Shown in pieces: positions 16,725 to 25,273 of a stretch of 64,000 bases of DNA. Position numbers and translations under genes: made by a program. The notes under the pieces were generated by a model. The model was not told the DNA's origin and did no database searches. It saw only the letters and a program-made list of their open reading frames with translations. The DNA comes from Algoriphagus sp. AK58 (GTDB lineage: Bacteria > Bacteroidota > Bacteroidia > Cytophagales > Cyclobacteriaceae): positions 302,919 to 366,918 of the forward strand of contig NZ_QEIG01000005.1 of NCBI RefSeq assembly GCF_014324365.1. The letters run 5' to 3'. Position 1 is the stretch's first letter, and every line of letters starts with the position of its first letter.

Positions 16725-17531
16725 TCATTTTTTGAGTTGATAACTGAGGCCAAACGTCAAAATCCGATCTTCCTGAAGCACCTCAGATATGACCACTTGT
16801 TCCCGACTGAAACTGTATTGCATTGTGGCATTCAGTCCTTTCCAAAGTGGTACTTCTATCCCCAAATCAAGTTGCAACCGGTTGTTGGGTGTCCCATCAA
16901 GTCCAGGCTGCCAATATCCACTGTAAAACAACCTCAGCTTGGAATCGGCTAACTTGTGCCATCCAGCCAGATACAAGGTCGCTCTGGGAAGTGAAATCTC
17001 AGTACTTCCGTTGTATTCAGTTTCATTGAATTGATCACTTCGAAATCGGGTGGATTCATAGACCAAGCTTCCGGAAATCTTGAGAATCGTCTTTGGCTTT
17101 TGGACCACTTGCCAAGTGTATCCCAGCCCTCCAAACCATCTGGAATCGATCTCTCTTCGGTAGTTGGTTTGGAAATAAAGCATAGAGAAAGGGTAGAATT
17201 TTCGGAAAGGTTTGTAATAGAGGTAATTCCGGCTATTGACGTCATTGTCCGCTTTTAACCCGCTGAATTCCTGGTAGAGACTGTTGTTTTGGGATTTAAA
17301 AACAAAGGGTTTTTGAGAATTGGTGACAATTTCCAGCCTTCCACGAATCACCAGCAACTCCACATTTCCTCTTTGGAAAGCTCCGATGAGTCCACCTCTA
17401 AATTGAAATTTGGCAGTGTCGCTTTCATTCAGTTGAGCCATAGAGGAAAGAGAAAAAAAGTGGAGCAGAAAAAGGGTGATGCATGCTTTTAGGCAGATAT
17501 CCTTTCCTTTTTTCTTGCTCCACTTTTTCAT
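16725..17531 (-). CDS. DUF481-family outer-membrane beta-barrel protein
   Basis: About 268 aa starting at the ATG at 17529-17531, four codons into a frame open from a TTG. A signal peptide (ACITLFLLHFFSLSSMAQ) is followed by alternating amphipathic strands typical of DUF481 barrels: FQFRGGLIGAFQRGNVELL, LYYKPFRKFYPFSMLYFQ, WFGGLGYTWQVV and a final LTFGLSYQLKK. DUF481 proteins are outer-membrane proteins of unknown, possibly salt- or pH-stress-related, function. It lies between the DJ-1 gene (12-bp gap) and the bestrophin gene (10-bp gap). Confidence 0.78.
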   Translation of the reverse strand: MKKWSKKKGKDICLKACITLFLLHFFSLSSMAQLNESDTAKFQFRGGLIGAFQRGNVELLVIRGRLEIVTNSQKPFVFKSQNNSLYQEFSGLKADNDVNSRNYLYYKPFRKFYPFSMLYFQTNYRREIDSRWFGGLGYTWQVVQKPKTILKISGSLVYESTRFRSDQFNETEYNGSTEISLPRATLYLAGWHKLADSKLRLFYSGYWQPGLDGTPNNRLQLDLGIEVPLWKGLNATMQYSFSREQVVISEVLQEDRILTFGLSYQLKK

Positions 17532-17543
17532 TTTGAAATTCAA

Positions 17544-18308
17544 TTACTTGTTCAATGCTTCTACCACCAATTCTGCTGCAGCGGCACCAGAATTTTGTTG
17601 TTGACCCGTGATCAAGTTTCCATCCTGAATTGCATAAGAAGAGAATGGAGAGGCAACTTTAAAAATGGTTCCGGAAAGTTTTCGAGCCTCTTCTTCGATT
17701 CGATAGGGTTGGATCTTCATTCCAACAGCCTGATCTGCAAACTCTTCTTCCGCATCGGCAAAGCCTGTCCAGGTTTTGCCAGCCACGAGAAGTTCCCCAT
17801 TGGATTTTTTAGCTTCCAACAGAAGGGTAGTGGAGTGACAAACTGCAGCACTGGGCTTTCCTGATTCGTAAAAAGCGACAAAAAGCTTCTCCAATTCAGG
17901 ATTTCCTCTGAAGGTGTACATCGGGCCTTGACCACCAACCAAGAAAACAGCCGCATAGTCTGCCGGATTGACCTCGGTCAGTTTTTTGGTGTTTTCCAGC
18001 ATGGCGTTGAATTCAGGCTTTTGCAAATAGCCCAAGGAAATCACATCATGTGCGGAATAACCGCTAGGATCGGTGGGATTGGAATAGGCATCCATTTCCA
18101 GTTTTCCTCCCTCCGTAGACACCAATTCTACTTCATAGCCTGCCTCCTGAAATACGCGAAGCGGATGAGTCAATTCGGCGATCCAAAAGCCGATAGGCCA
18201 ACCTGTTTGCTTAGAGACGGTAGGTGAACTAGCTACCATCAAGATCTTCCCTTTGCTGGGAGCGCCGTGAAAATGAACGTAGGCGTTTTTCTCTAAAATT
18301 TGATTCAT
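17544..18308 (-). CDS. DJ-1/PfpI (Hsp31-like) family protein
   Basis: 254 aa, no signal peptide. The nucleophile elbow AAVCHSTTLL has Cys157; upstream are the family blocks GKILMVASSPTV, GFWIAELTHPLRVFQEAGYEVELVS and FLVGGQGPMYTF. The insertion-rich length matches the Hsp31/class I glutamine amidotransferase-like branch, whose members act as glyoxalase III, deglycase or chaperone. It is transcribed divergently from an HxlR regulator with an inverted repeat between them, the usual arrangement for electrophile- or redox-responsive control by HxlR proteins. The actual activity is inferred. Confidence 0.9.
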   Translation of the reverse strand: MNQILEKNAYVHFHGAPSKGKILMVASSPTVSKQTGWPIGFWIAELTHPLRVFQEAGYEVELVSTEGGKLEMDAYSNPTDPSGYSAHDVISLGYLQKPEFNAMLENTKKLTEVNPADYAAVFLVGGQGPMYTFRGNPELEKLFVAFYESGKPSAAVCHSTTLLLEAKKSNGELLVAGKTWTGFADAEEEFADQAVGMKIQPYRIEEEARKLSGTIFKVASPFSSYAIQDGNLITGQQQNSGAAAAELVVEALNK

Positions 18309-18352
18309 GATTGTTTTGAACAGTTGATTGAATCAAAGATTGAAATGAATGC

Positions 18353-18403
18353 TATCTTTGAAAATATACTTACCAAAGATTATGATATGCACCTTTTGGT
18401 AAG
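18353..18403. promoter_or_regulatory. Divergent promoter region with candidate HxlR operator
   Basis: TATCTTTG at 18353-18360 matches the Bacteroidota -7 consensus TAnnTTTG for the HxlR gene. Immediately after lies a 9-bp perfect inverted repeat, cttaccaaa (18369-18377) and tttggtaag (18395-18403), placed where a repressor would cover the transcription start. No convincing -33 element was found. Confidence 0.5.
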
Positions 18404-18423
18404 AAATGGAAAATTGAAGCAAT

Positions 18424-18774
18424 ATGCCTGATTTCATATTTAACAATAAGGTTTATTACAATCCGGTCGAGTTTGCCATGGACCGAATCGGAGGGACTTG
18501 GAAGATGCCCATTCTTTGGAGATTGAAAAATCGGGTGATGCGCTACGGGGAGTTGAAAAAAGACATCCCGCACATCACCCATAAAATGCTGACCAGTCAA
18601 CTTCGAGAGTTGGAAGAGGAGGGATTTATCATCCGAAAAGTCTATCCTGTCGTCCCTCCTAAAGTGGAATATTCGATCACCGAACGTGGTCTTTCGGCGA
18701 TTCCGATCATTGAAACTATCCGAAACTACGGATTGCAGTTAATGGATGAGTTTGGAGTAGGGGAGAAAAAATAA
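18424..18774 (+). CDS. HxlR-family winged-helix transcriptional regulator
   Basis: 116 aa. The HxlR core is complete: MDRIGGTWKMPILWRLKN, MRYGELKKDIPHITHKMLTSQLRELEEEGFI (helix-turn-helix, about residues 39-69) and the wing VPPKVEYSITERG. It lacks the N-terminal Cys found at the start of many redox-sensing HxlR proteins, so its signal may be something else. It is divergent from the DJ-1/DUF481/bestrophin set and 14 bp upstream of a cysteine desulfurase, and probably controls both sides. Confidence 0.92.
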   Translation: MPDFIFNNKVYYNPVEFAMDRIGGTWKMPILWRLKNRVMRYGELKKDIPHITHKMLTSQLRELEEEGFIIRKVYPVVPPKVEYSITERGLSAIPIIETIRNYGLQLMDEFGVGEKK

Positions 18775-18788
18775 AGATCTTTAGAGCC

Positions 18789-19931
18789 ATGAACTACCCG
18801 ATTTACCTCGATTATAATGCTACAACTCCCTGTGCTCCTGAAGTGATCGAAGTGATGCTGCCTTACTTCGGAACACATTTCGGAAATGCCGCAAGTAAGA
18901 GCCATCCCTATGGCTGGATGGCTGAAAACGCCGTGGAAGAAGCCCGGGAAAAAATAGCCCATCTGATCGGCGCCAAAGCCAAGGAAATCATTTTCACTTC
19001 GGGTGCCACGGAGGCAATTAATCTGGGAATAAAAGGAATCTTTGAAGCGTATCAGGGAGAAAAACAACATTACATCACCGCATGGACTGAGCACAAAGCC
19101 GTTTTGGATACGTTTGCCGAAATCCAGAAAAAAGGTGCAGAAGTCACTTATCTGCCGGTCGATTCCAAGGGAAATATCAGTTTGGAGGAACTGGAAAATT
19201 CCATTTTGCTTCATACTAAACTAATCTGCCTGATGTGGGCCAATAATGAAACGGGAGTCATTCATCCTGTGGAGAAAATTGCCGATTTGGCCGAATCAAG
19301 AAACATTATCTTTTTCACGGATGCAGTTCAGGCTGCAGGTAAAATTCCTGTTTTCACCAAAGGAATTCACCTTATGGCCATTTCAGCCCATAAACTATAC
19401 GGTCCGAAAGGTGTCGGTGCTTTGTATGTCAGACACAATCATGACCTGCCCAAACCTTTGGCCCAAATCCACGGAGGGGGTCATGAAAAGGGAATGCGTA
19501 GCGGGACGCTCAATGTGCCAGGAATTGTAGGGTTTGGAAAAGCAATGGAGCTTCGATTAGCTGAAATGGATTCAGAGTCCATGCGATTGGAAAACCTGCG
19601 AAACAGACTGGAAAATGGCCTTTTGGAATTATCAGACACTTTTCTGAACGGGAGTCAGGAATCCCGTTTGCCCCATGTAACCAACATTGCTTTCGGTGGG
19701 GTAGAAGGGGAAGAGTTGCTCAAAAAAGTGAATCAAAAGGTGGCGGTGAGTTCTGGTTCTGCTTGTACCTCCATTTCACCTAAGCCAAGTCATGTGCTTC
19801 AGGCGATGGGGTTAAACGCTGATTTGGGAAGAGCTTCGATCCGGTTTAGTTTGGGAAAAAACACTTCTGAAACCGATATTGATCTGACCATCGATTGGGT
19901 GAAAAAAGTAGTCCTAGAATTGAGAAAGTAA
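18789..19931 (+). CDS. Cysteine desulfurase (NifS/IscS family, PLP-dependent)
   Basis: 380 aa. It begins IYLDYNATTPCAPEV and keeps the fold type I PLP features: SGATEAINLGIKG, TEHKAVLD, NNETGVIHPV, the Schiff-base lysine in SAHKLYGPKG (Lys202) and the catalytic persulfide Cys326 in SSGSACTS. It releases sulfur from L-cysteine for Fe-S clusters or tRNA/cofactor thiolation in the cytoplasm. No iscU, sufB or thiI neighbour is present. The gene follows the HxlR regulator by 14 bp, so an accessory role in redox stress is possible. The catalytic Cys loop is of the longer, class I-like type. Confidence 0.94.
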   Translation: MNYPIYLDYNATTPCAPEVIEVMLPYFGTHFGNAASKSHPYGWMAENAVEEAREKIAHLIGAKAKEIIFTSGATEAINLGIKGIFEAYQGEKQHYITAWTEHKAVLDTFAEIQKKGAEVTYLPVDSKGNISLEELENSILLHTKLICLMWANNETGVIHPVEKIADLAESRNIIFFTDAVQAAGKIPVFTKGIHLMAISAHKLYGPKGVGALYVRHNHDLPKPLAQIHGGGHEKGMRSGTLNVPGIVGFGKAMELRLAEMDSESMRLENLRNRLENGLLELSDTFLNGSQESRLPHVTNIAFGGVEGEELLKKVNQKVAVSSGSACTSISPKPSHVLQAMGLNADLGRASIRFSLGKNTSETDIDLTIDWVKKVVLELRK

Positions 19932-19997
19932 AGTCAATGCAGGATTGATTTTTAGGAAATCAAAACTTAAGCAGTTTAGGATCAGTATATTTAAGCT

Positions 19998-20606
19998 ATG
20001 GAAACGAATAAGCCAGATACTGTCAACGAACCTGAAGCAGAATACGGAATGTATTCTTATGCGGACTATCTGACTTGGCCGATTGATGAAGTAGTAGAAT
20101 TAATCAAGGGAATTCGATTTAAAAAGGCAGCGGCAGCACCAAAAAGAATTCACCAACGGGTATCATTAAAACTTGCCGCCAAACTATTCACATTTCTGGA
20201 AGGTCAAAAATGTCAGGTATATGATGCTCCATTTGATGTGCGATTCCCAAAAGGATCGAAAGAAGACCACAAAATCCATGACGTCGTCCAGCCGGATATT
20301 TGTGTGATTTGTGATCCTGAAAAGTTGGATGATCGGGGTTGTATCGGTGCGCCTGATCTAATCGTAGAGATTCTTTCTCCTGGCAATAGCCAGACAGAAC
20401 TTAAACACAAGTTTAAGCTCTATGAATCCCATGGAGTTAGAGAATACTGGATTATCCATCCCGAAAATCAGGATTTATTGATTTATACGCTTGTCGATGG
20501 AAAATATGTTCCTTCGAGATTACTGACTTCAGGAGATGTGGTGGAATCTACCGTTCTTGAAGGGTTTACATTGGATCTGGAGGAGTTTTTTAAGGATATT
20601 GAGTAG
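19998..20606 (+). CDS. Uma2 family protein (DUF820, PD-(D/E)XK nuclease fold)
   Basis: 202 aa. The pattern of a conserved early DYLTWP, a mid-protein VYDAPFDVRF, VVQPDICVICD and then APDLIVEILSPGNSQTELKHK followed by YESHGVREYWIIHP is diagnostic of the Uma2/DUF820 family. The Asp, Glu and Lys in PDICV, VEILSP and KHKFKLYE fit a PD-(D/E)XK active site. These proteins are common in cyanobacteria and Bacteroidota; their function is largely unknown and often linked to mobile or repetitive DNA. It ends tail-to-tail with the MobA-like gene, 22 bp away. Confidence 0.9.
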   Translation: METNKPDTVNEPEAEYGMYSYADYLTWPIDEVVELIKGIRFKKAAAAPKRIHQRVSLKLAAKLFTFLEGQKCQVYDAPFDVRFPKGSKEDHKIHDVVQPDICVICDPEKLDDRGCIGAPDLIVEILSPGNSQTELKHKFKLYESHGVREYWIIHPENQDLLIYTLVDGKYVPSRLLTSGDVVESTVLEGFTLDLEEFFKDIE

Positions 20607-20628
20607 GTGAGAATCAATTTTGTAAACT

Positions 20629-21219
20629 TCAAGTCTTCCAATCTTTCAATCTTTCCAAATCCTCCTCTGTATCCAAGTCAACAGCTCCAAGTGGAAAATC
20701 CACGGCAAATACATCGGCTCTATTTTTCATAATTACCTTTTTCGCTCCTTCAGAACCCTGGAGGCTTAGCATTTCATCAAAATAGGCTCGATCAAAAATC
20801 GCCGGAACTCCCAAAGTATCCGAATAGCTGCAAGCAACGACTCCTTTTCCGGACTTTTCCTTCTCCAAAATCAGTGAGTTCAAAAGATCTGCATCTACAA
20901 AAGGCTGATCAACCAGCATCAAAATGACTTGGTCGGGATGTTCTTTTTCCACTAAAAAACGAAGTCCAGACTGCATGCTGGAAGCCATTCCTTCTTCCCA
21001 ATTTTCATTGATCACAAAAGGAATTTTCATTGAACCAAATCCCGATTTGATCAATTCCGGATTCCATCCCAGCACCACCACCAAAGAATCAGACTTGCTT
21101 TTTTGAGCTTCCTCAATGGCTTTTTGAATCAATTTTTTTCCTTGAAATTCAATTAGTTGCTTGGGTCTTCCTAAACGGGAAGATGAGCCTGCTGCTAAGA
21201 GGATTATCGCGGTTTTCAT
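20629..21219 (-). CDS. MobA-like nucleotidyltransferase (molybdopterin cytidylyltransferase type)
   Basis: 196 aa. The nucleotide-binding loop LLAAGSSSRLGRPKQLIEFQG opens the protein; later QVILMLVDQPFVDADLL carries the metal-binding Asp, and GVPAIFDRAYF is the substrate loop. This matches the MobA/MocA-like family that attaches CMP or GMP to molybdopterin for xanthine-dehydrogenase-type enzymes. It overlaps the XdhC gene by 4 bp (ATGA), supporting a joint role in maturing a molybdenum hydroxylase. No such hydroxylase is encoded in the window. Confidence 0.9.
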   Translation of the reverse strand: MKTAIILLAAGSSSRLGRPKQLIEFQGKKLIQKAIEEAQKSKSDSLVVVLGWNPELIKSGFGSMKIPFVINENWEEGMASSMQSGLRFLVEKEHPDQVILMLVDQPFVDADLLNSLILEKEKSGKGVVACSYSDTLGVPAIFDRAYFDEMLSLQGSEGAKKVIMKNRADVFAVDFPLGAVDLDTEEDLERLKDWKT

Positions 21220-22334
21220 CCCACCTTTTCATGAATAGGACCTTGCTTGTCCCGAAGGAAAATCGGCTGCTTTTTATTCAACACAGCCTTGATTTCAGCC
21301 AATATGGACAAAGCAATTTCTTCGGAAGTTTCCGCACCGATCTCCAATCCAATTGGCGCATATAGATTTTCGGTCGAAGCCTGAATTCGGTTGGATTCCA
21401 GTCTCTGGATCAGCTTTTCGGTTTTCCGCTTGGGTCCCAAAATACCGATGTAGGGAATCATGCAATGCAGAAGTTTTTCCAGGACAATGACTTCATACTC
21501 AAAATTGTGAGTCATTAACAAGGCCACCGTATTCAGATCCGTTTCGAATTGATCAATGACTTCTTCAGCAGGACCTTGAATGATCTGTTTTGCCTGAGGA
21601 AATCGGGTTGCTGTCGCCAGGTTTTTCCTTCCATCAATCAAAATCAGCTCAAAACCCAGTATTTCAGACATTTTAGCTACGGGAATGGTATCATTTCCAG
21701 CTCCAAAAAGGAGAATCCGAGTCACAGGTTTGATCACCTCGAAGAAAACGGAGAGCTGTTGATATTCGGAATATGATTGAATCAGATTTTGCGGAGAATC
21801 AAAATCCATAATTTCCTTTTCTAATTCTTGTCTGAAATCCGCATGAACTTTGGAAAGGCTTCCGAAATCCTGACTTCCTTTTTTCAAATAGATCGTGCCG
21901 ATCTGTTCCGACTTAGAGTTTGGCACGGAGAAAAGCGTCAAAAGGAGCGAAGTCTCCCGATTGGAAAGTGCTTTTTTAATGAGTTCAACCGGATTTTCCG
22001 GATTTCCAAAGTCAATCGGTTCGATCAGAACATGGATGATTCCGTTGCATCCCAAGCCTACACCGAAATTCTGATCATCCTCATCCGTGGTGTCATAGGT
22101 AACCAACATGGATTTTTGCTGGAAAATCACTGCCTGGGCTTTGCGAAGGGCATCACCTTCCAAACAGCCACCGCTGATCGCACCAGTTAGATTTCCTTCC
22201 TGAGTGACCAGCATTCTTGCTCCGGGACGTCGGTAAGCCGATCCATCCACTTGGACTACGGTGGCTAAGGCAACCGATTGACTTTCGGATTTACAAACTT
22301 CGTAGGCTTGGATAATCTGCTGAAGTTCTTTCAT
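21216..22334 (-). CDS. XdhC/CoxI family molybdenum-enzyme maturation protein
   Basis: 372 aa. The N-terminal CoxI/XdhC domain has LATVVQVDGSAYRRPGARML and GAISGGCLEGDALRKA; the C-terminal Rossmann domain has RILLFGAGNDTIPVAKM, then VALLMTHNFEYEVIVLEKLL and IGILGPKRK. XdhC binds molybdenum cofactor and helps sulfurate and insert it into xanthine-dehydrogenase-like enzymes. The start overlaps the upstream sterol-desaturase stop by 4 bp (ATGA), and its own end overlaps the MobA-like start in the same way, so the three genes form a coupled operon. Confidence 0.92.
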   Translation of the reverse strand: MKELQQIIQAYEVCKSESQSVALATVVQVDGSAYRRPGARMLVTQEGNLTGAISGGCLEGDALRKAQAVIFQQKSMLVTYDTTDEDDQNFGVGLGCNGIIHVLIEPIDFGNPENPVELIKKALSNRETSLLLTLFSVPNSKSEQIGTIYLKKGSQDFGSLSKVHADFRQELEKEIMDFDSPQNLIQSYSEYQQLSVFFEVIKPVTRILLFGAGNDTIPVAKMSEILGFELILIDGRKNLATATRFPQAKQIIQGPAEEVIDQFETDLNTVALLMTHNFEYEVIVLEKLLHCMIPYIGILGPKRKTEKLIQRLESNRIQASTENLYAPIGLEIGAETSEEIALSILAEIKAVLNKKQPIFLRDKQGPIHEKVG

Positions 22335-23608
22335 TTAAGAGGGATTGATGGATTACCAAATTGAAGATTTTCCTTTCGGGAGGAAAACCAAACCGAAAAT
22401 AGCGCTGATACAACCAAGTACCCTACGAAAATGTAAACCGAACCAGGCAAAAAGCTATTTAATCCAAACCAATCACCTGAAGTTACCACGAAATACATGG
22501 CATAAACCATTTTCAAGACTTCCCAAGCCCAGGCATTTGGGTTGCGATCCATCAACTCGGTGTAGGCATAAACGGTCAGGAACACAAATCCACCATAATA
22601 GAAAATTCCCGGTGCTCCGATAGCCGCCAAGTTGCCAAAGAGGTAGCTCAAAAGAAGTAATAAGGCGATTAACTGGGCAAAACTCCAAACCAACATGCCT
22701 TTTGTGAGAAATGGATTGTATTTGTCGAAATGATACACGTCTTCGATCTTGGATACCGGATATTTTTTGGCCACATCTGCCGGTCTCCAGCCCAGTGGCA
22801 TAAACCATATTTTAAGTTTATCCAACCACTTTTCAGCTCTCCAGGCATCCTTGATCAAAAGCCAGAGATGCATGAAATTGATTTTGATCGGGTTCCAAGT
22901 TTGTACAGGTCTTGTCACCCCATAAACAGCTGGTATTTCATCCTTTTCCTCCTGATAGGTACCAAACCACTTGTCCCAAAAGATGAAAATCTGACCGTAG
23001 TTTTTGTCCAAATACTCCGGATTGATCGCATGATGCACCCGGTGATGGGAGGGTGTGACGATGATTTTTTCCAAGAAACCCATCTTGCCGATATGTCTGG
23101 TATGATACCAGAATTGTGCGAACAAATGAAGTGGAGCTACCACAGCGATTACTTGAGGAGGAACTCCCAAAATAGCCGCAGGAATTAGGAAAATCGCGAA
23201 TATCTTCACAATGGAAGAAATGCTCTGCCGAAGTGCACAGGCCAGGTTAAACTCCTCAGAGCTGTGATGCACAATATGATTGTTCCAAAAAATATTGTAC
23301 TCGTGCGCAATCCGATGGGTCCAATACCCTGCAAAATCCAAGGCGAAAAAGGCAATCACGTAAACCAGCCAAGTCGCTTCGATTTGGAAAAAGGAGAATT
23401 TCTCAAACAACCATCCGTAGGAAATCACGGCAATACTGAGTCCCAGCACGTCTTTGGTCACATTGGTGATCCCCGAACTCAATGAGGCAATCATGTCATT
23501 GAGTGGGACGGTATCATTGCCTTTCCAGATTCCCCAGAATTTCTCAAATAAAACCAGCACGAAAAAGGCTGGCATGGCGATTAATAAGATTTGTCCGTAA
23601 GCTTCCAT
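22331..23608 (-). CDS. Sterol desaturase/fatty acid hydroxylase superfamily membrane protein
   Basis: About 425 aa starting at the ATG at 23606-23608 (MEAYGQILLIAMPAFF); the frame is open further to 23698, but that part is hydrophilic, unlike the family, and overlaps the divergent gene. The His-cluster motifs of the di-iron FA_hydroxylase family are present: HRIAHEYNIFWNNHIVHHSS and a later SHHRVHHAINP. Several transmembrane helices flank them, and a C-terminal block of hydrophobic helices (about residues 310-405) is an extension. It probably hydroxylates or desaturates a lipid in the inner membrane. Its coupling to XdhC and MobA-like genes is unexpected. Confidence 0.9.
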   Translation of the reverse strand: MEAYGQILLIAMPAFFVLVLFEKFWGIWKGNDTVPLNDMIASLSSGITNVTKDVLGLSIAVISYGWLFEKFSFFQIEATWLVYVIAFFALDFAGYWTHRIAHEYNIFWNNHIVHHSSEEFNLACALRQSISSIVKIFAIFLIPAAILGVPPQVIAVVAPLHLFAQFWYHTRHIGKMGFLEKIIVTPSHHRVHHAINPEYLDKNYGQIFIFWDKWFGTYQEEKDEIPAVYGVTRPVQTWNPIKINFMHLWLLIKDAWRAEKWLDKLKIWFMPLGWRPADVAKKYPVSKIEDVYHFDKYNPFLTKGMLVWSFAQLIALLLLLSYLFGNLAAIGAPGIFYYGGFVFLTVYAYTELMDRNPNAWAWEVLKMVYAMYFVVTSGDWFGLNSFLPGSVYIFVGYLVVSALFSVWFSSRKENLQFGNPSIPLK

Positions 23609-23628
23609 CGGGTTTATCGTTCTGGATT

Positions 23629-23659
23629 TAAACTTATTGATTAACTCGCTTTCATTCAA
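23629..23659 (-). promoter_or_regulatory. Candidate promoter of the sterol desaturase-XdhC-MobA operon
   Basis: On the minus strand a TTG (complement of 23657-23659) is followed after 20 bases by TAAGTTTA (complement of 23629-23636), one base off the Bacteroidota -7 consensus TAnnTTTG. It lies about 20 bases before the chosen ATG. The match is weak. Confidence 0.3.
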
Positions 23660-23752
23660 GATTTCTTTGATATGAGCCAGATTTTTGATGAAAATCAAAC
23701 GAAGTGGTTTAAGTGGAAAATCGCCTCAATCGGAAACTTCTTACTTTTAGCC

Positions 23753-24226
23753 ATGGAAATCCCTTCGCTTGCCGACCTCAAAAAAGACCTCGGATACCTC
23801 TCTGAAAAGGAATTAATTGCCCTGATTACTGATTTGGCCAAATTCAGCAGGGATAATAAGGCTTTCCTTTACTTCAAACTGAATGAACGGGATCAGCCCA
23901 ACTTGTTTGTGGATTCGGTCAAAGAGGAGCTGGACGAAGCCTTTCAAACGGCTAACACCCGAAATTACCACCTCGGTAAAAAAGCAGCTCAAGCCATTCG
24001 CCGAAAGCTTAACAAGGCTCTTAAACTCAGTAAAAACAAAGCAGACCAAGCGGAATTGATATTGTATTTCTGCGAAATGATGAAGAAATACGGTTATTTG
24101 AGTTTCCGTCACCCGGTGATAAACAACTTGTATGAAGTTCAAATCGGAAAGGCAAAAAAGCTGATTTCCACACTTCATGAGGACCTGCAAAGCGATTTTG
24201 ACTACCGTCTCGAAGAACTCGAATAA
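23753..24226 (+). CDS. Conserved hypothetical protein, probably DUF6155 family
   Basis: 157 aa from the ATG at 23753; the open frame reaches back to 23672, but the chosen start gives the typical opening [18 protein letters not shown]. The protein is helical and charged, with [16 protein letters not shown] and a basic middle helix [16 protein letters not shown] think it belongs to the small cytoplasmic DUF6155 family but cannot confirm this by eye. There is no signal peptide and no catalytic motif. It stops 10 bp before nagB and is likely co-transcribed with it. Confidence 0.7.
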   Translation: MEIPSLADLKKDLGYLSEKELIALITDLAKFSRDNKAFLYFKLNERDQPNLFVDSVKEELDEAFQTANTRNYHLGKKAAQAIRRKLNKALKLSKNKADQAELILYFCEMMKKYGYLSFRHPVINNLYEVQIGKAKKLISTLHEDLQSDFDYRLEELE

Positions 24227-24236
24227 ACTCCAAGCT

Positions 24237-24977
24237 ATGACCATTTCCATTTCCCCAAACCCAGTTGAATTGGGCCAAAAAGCCGGAAAAATCGGTGCTG
24301 AACTGATTCGAAAAGCCATTCAAAACCAAGGATTTGCCAACATTATCTTGGCTACCGGCACTAGTCAGTTTGAAACACTGAAGCAGTTGTTGGCTGAAAA
24401 AGACATCGATTGGAGCAAGGTGACTGTATTTCATTTGGATGAATACCTTGGACTTACGATCACGCATCCGGCCAGTTTTCGGAAATATCTGCTGGAGCGA
24501 TTTTTTAATCATGTTCCTCAGTTAAAAGCCTATCACTTGATTGACGGAGAAAATGAACCCGAAAAAGAATGCGAACGACTTTCGACTTTGATTCAAAATC
24601 ATCCAATAGACGTGGCATTTGTAGGAATCGGGGAAAACGGACACTTGGCGTTCAATGATCCCCCTGCAGATTTTGAAACGGAAAAGCCTTATTTAGTCGT
24701 CAATTTGGATCATGCCTGTCGCATGCAGCAGCTGGGAGAGGGGTGGTTTCCCAATTTGGAAGCTGTACCGACCCAAGCCATAAGCATGTCAATCCGTCAA
24801 ATCATGAAATCAAAATCCATCATTTGTTCGGTTCCTGATTTACGAAAAGCCCAAGCAGTGAAAGACTGTCTTCAAGGAGAAATCTCCAATCTTCAACCGG
24901 CTTCGATCTTACAAGAGCATCAAGATTGTCAGATCTTTTTGGATCAGCCTGCTTCATCTTTGCTTAATAAGCTTTAA
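24237..24977 (+). CDS. nagB: Glucosamine-6-phosphate deaminase
   Basis: 246 aa from the ATG at 24237; the frame extends to 24177 inside the upstream gene, but only the later ATG gives the family-like start. Core motifs are [14 protein letters not shown] (phosphate loop), [12 protein letters not shown] (Asp/Glu acid-base pair) and [15 protein letters not shown] (the catalytic His region). It converts glucosamine-6-phosphate to fructose-6-phosphate and ammonia in the cytoplasm. It forms the amino-sugar cluster with the sugar MFS, NagA and NagX-like genes downstream, though about 300 bp of palindromic repeats intervene. Confidence 0.92.
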   Translation: MTISISPNPVELGQKAGKIGAELIRKAIQNQGFANIILATGTSQFETLKQLLAEKDIDWSKVTVFHLDEYLGLTITHPASFRKYLLERFFNHVPQLKAYHLIDGENEPEKECERLSTLIQNHPIDVAFVGIGENGHLAFNDPPADFETEKPYLVVNLDHACRMQQLGEGWFPNLEAVPTQAISMSIRQIMKSKSIICSVPDLRKAQAVKDCLQGEISNLQPASILQEHQDCQIFLDQPASSLLNKL

Positions 24978-24986
24978 ATGAATGTT

Positions 24987-25008
24987 CCGTGAGTAAGGAC
25001 ACTCACGG
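24987..25008. repeat. Palindromic repeat, copy 1 (GTGAGT hairpin)
   Basis: ccgtgagt (24987-24994) and actcacgg (25001-25008) form an 8-bp perfect stem around aaggac, 10 bases after the nagB stop. The same unit recurs 160 bp downstream with one loop change, and both are followed by the same short GGCGA context. Confidence 0.8.
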
Positions 25009-25146
25009 AGGCGACCGAATTTTCAGATTTTTCTGGAAGAAGCCGCTTCATCCTTTCTTTCCAACCATTGATCGGAAATTTTTTGGATGGGTGACATAAA
25101 ATTTGGTATTTAAGGCAAATGGAAAAAGAGAATTTAAAAGGATAAT

Positions 25147-25168
25147 CCGTGAGTGAGGACACTCACGG
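25147..25168. repeat. Palindromic repeat, copy 2 (GTGAGT hairpin)
   Basis: ccgtgagt (25147-25154) and actcacgg (25161-25168) repeat copy 1, with loop gaggac instead of aaggac. It is followed after 16 bases by the larger composite hairpin, which carries the same GTGAGT/ACTCAC core. Confidence 0.8.
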
Positions 25169-25184
25169 TGGCGAAAATACCGCC

Positions 25185-25227
25185 GATGTGAGTGCCTGTC
25201 TGCCTCAGGCAGGTCTTCACTCACATC
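25185..25227. repeat. Large composite hairpin before the sugar transporter
   Basis: A 10-bp perfect outer stem (gatgtgagtg at 25185-25194 with cactcacatc at 25218-25227) encloses a second palindrome, ctgcctcaggcag (25200-25212). It ends 46 bp before the MFS start. There is no T-run, so it is more likely an mRNA-stability or binding structure than a terminator. Confidence 0.75.
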
Positions 25228-25273
25228 AATAATTCTTAAATTATCTTTTTTTCTTATAACCCAAAACCAGCCT

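Noticed and set aside
23609..23698. Longer N-terminus for the sterol desaturase
   Set aside because: The extension is hydrophilic, overlaps the divergent region and precedes a family-like membrane start at the internal ATG.
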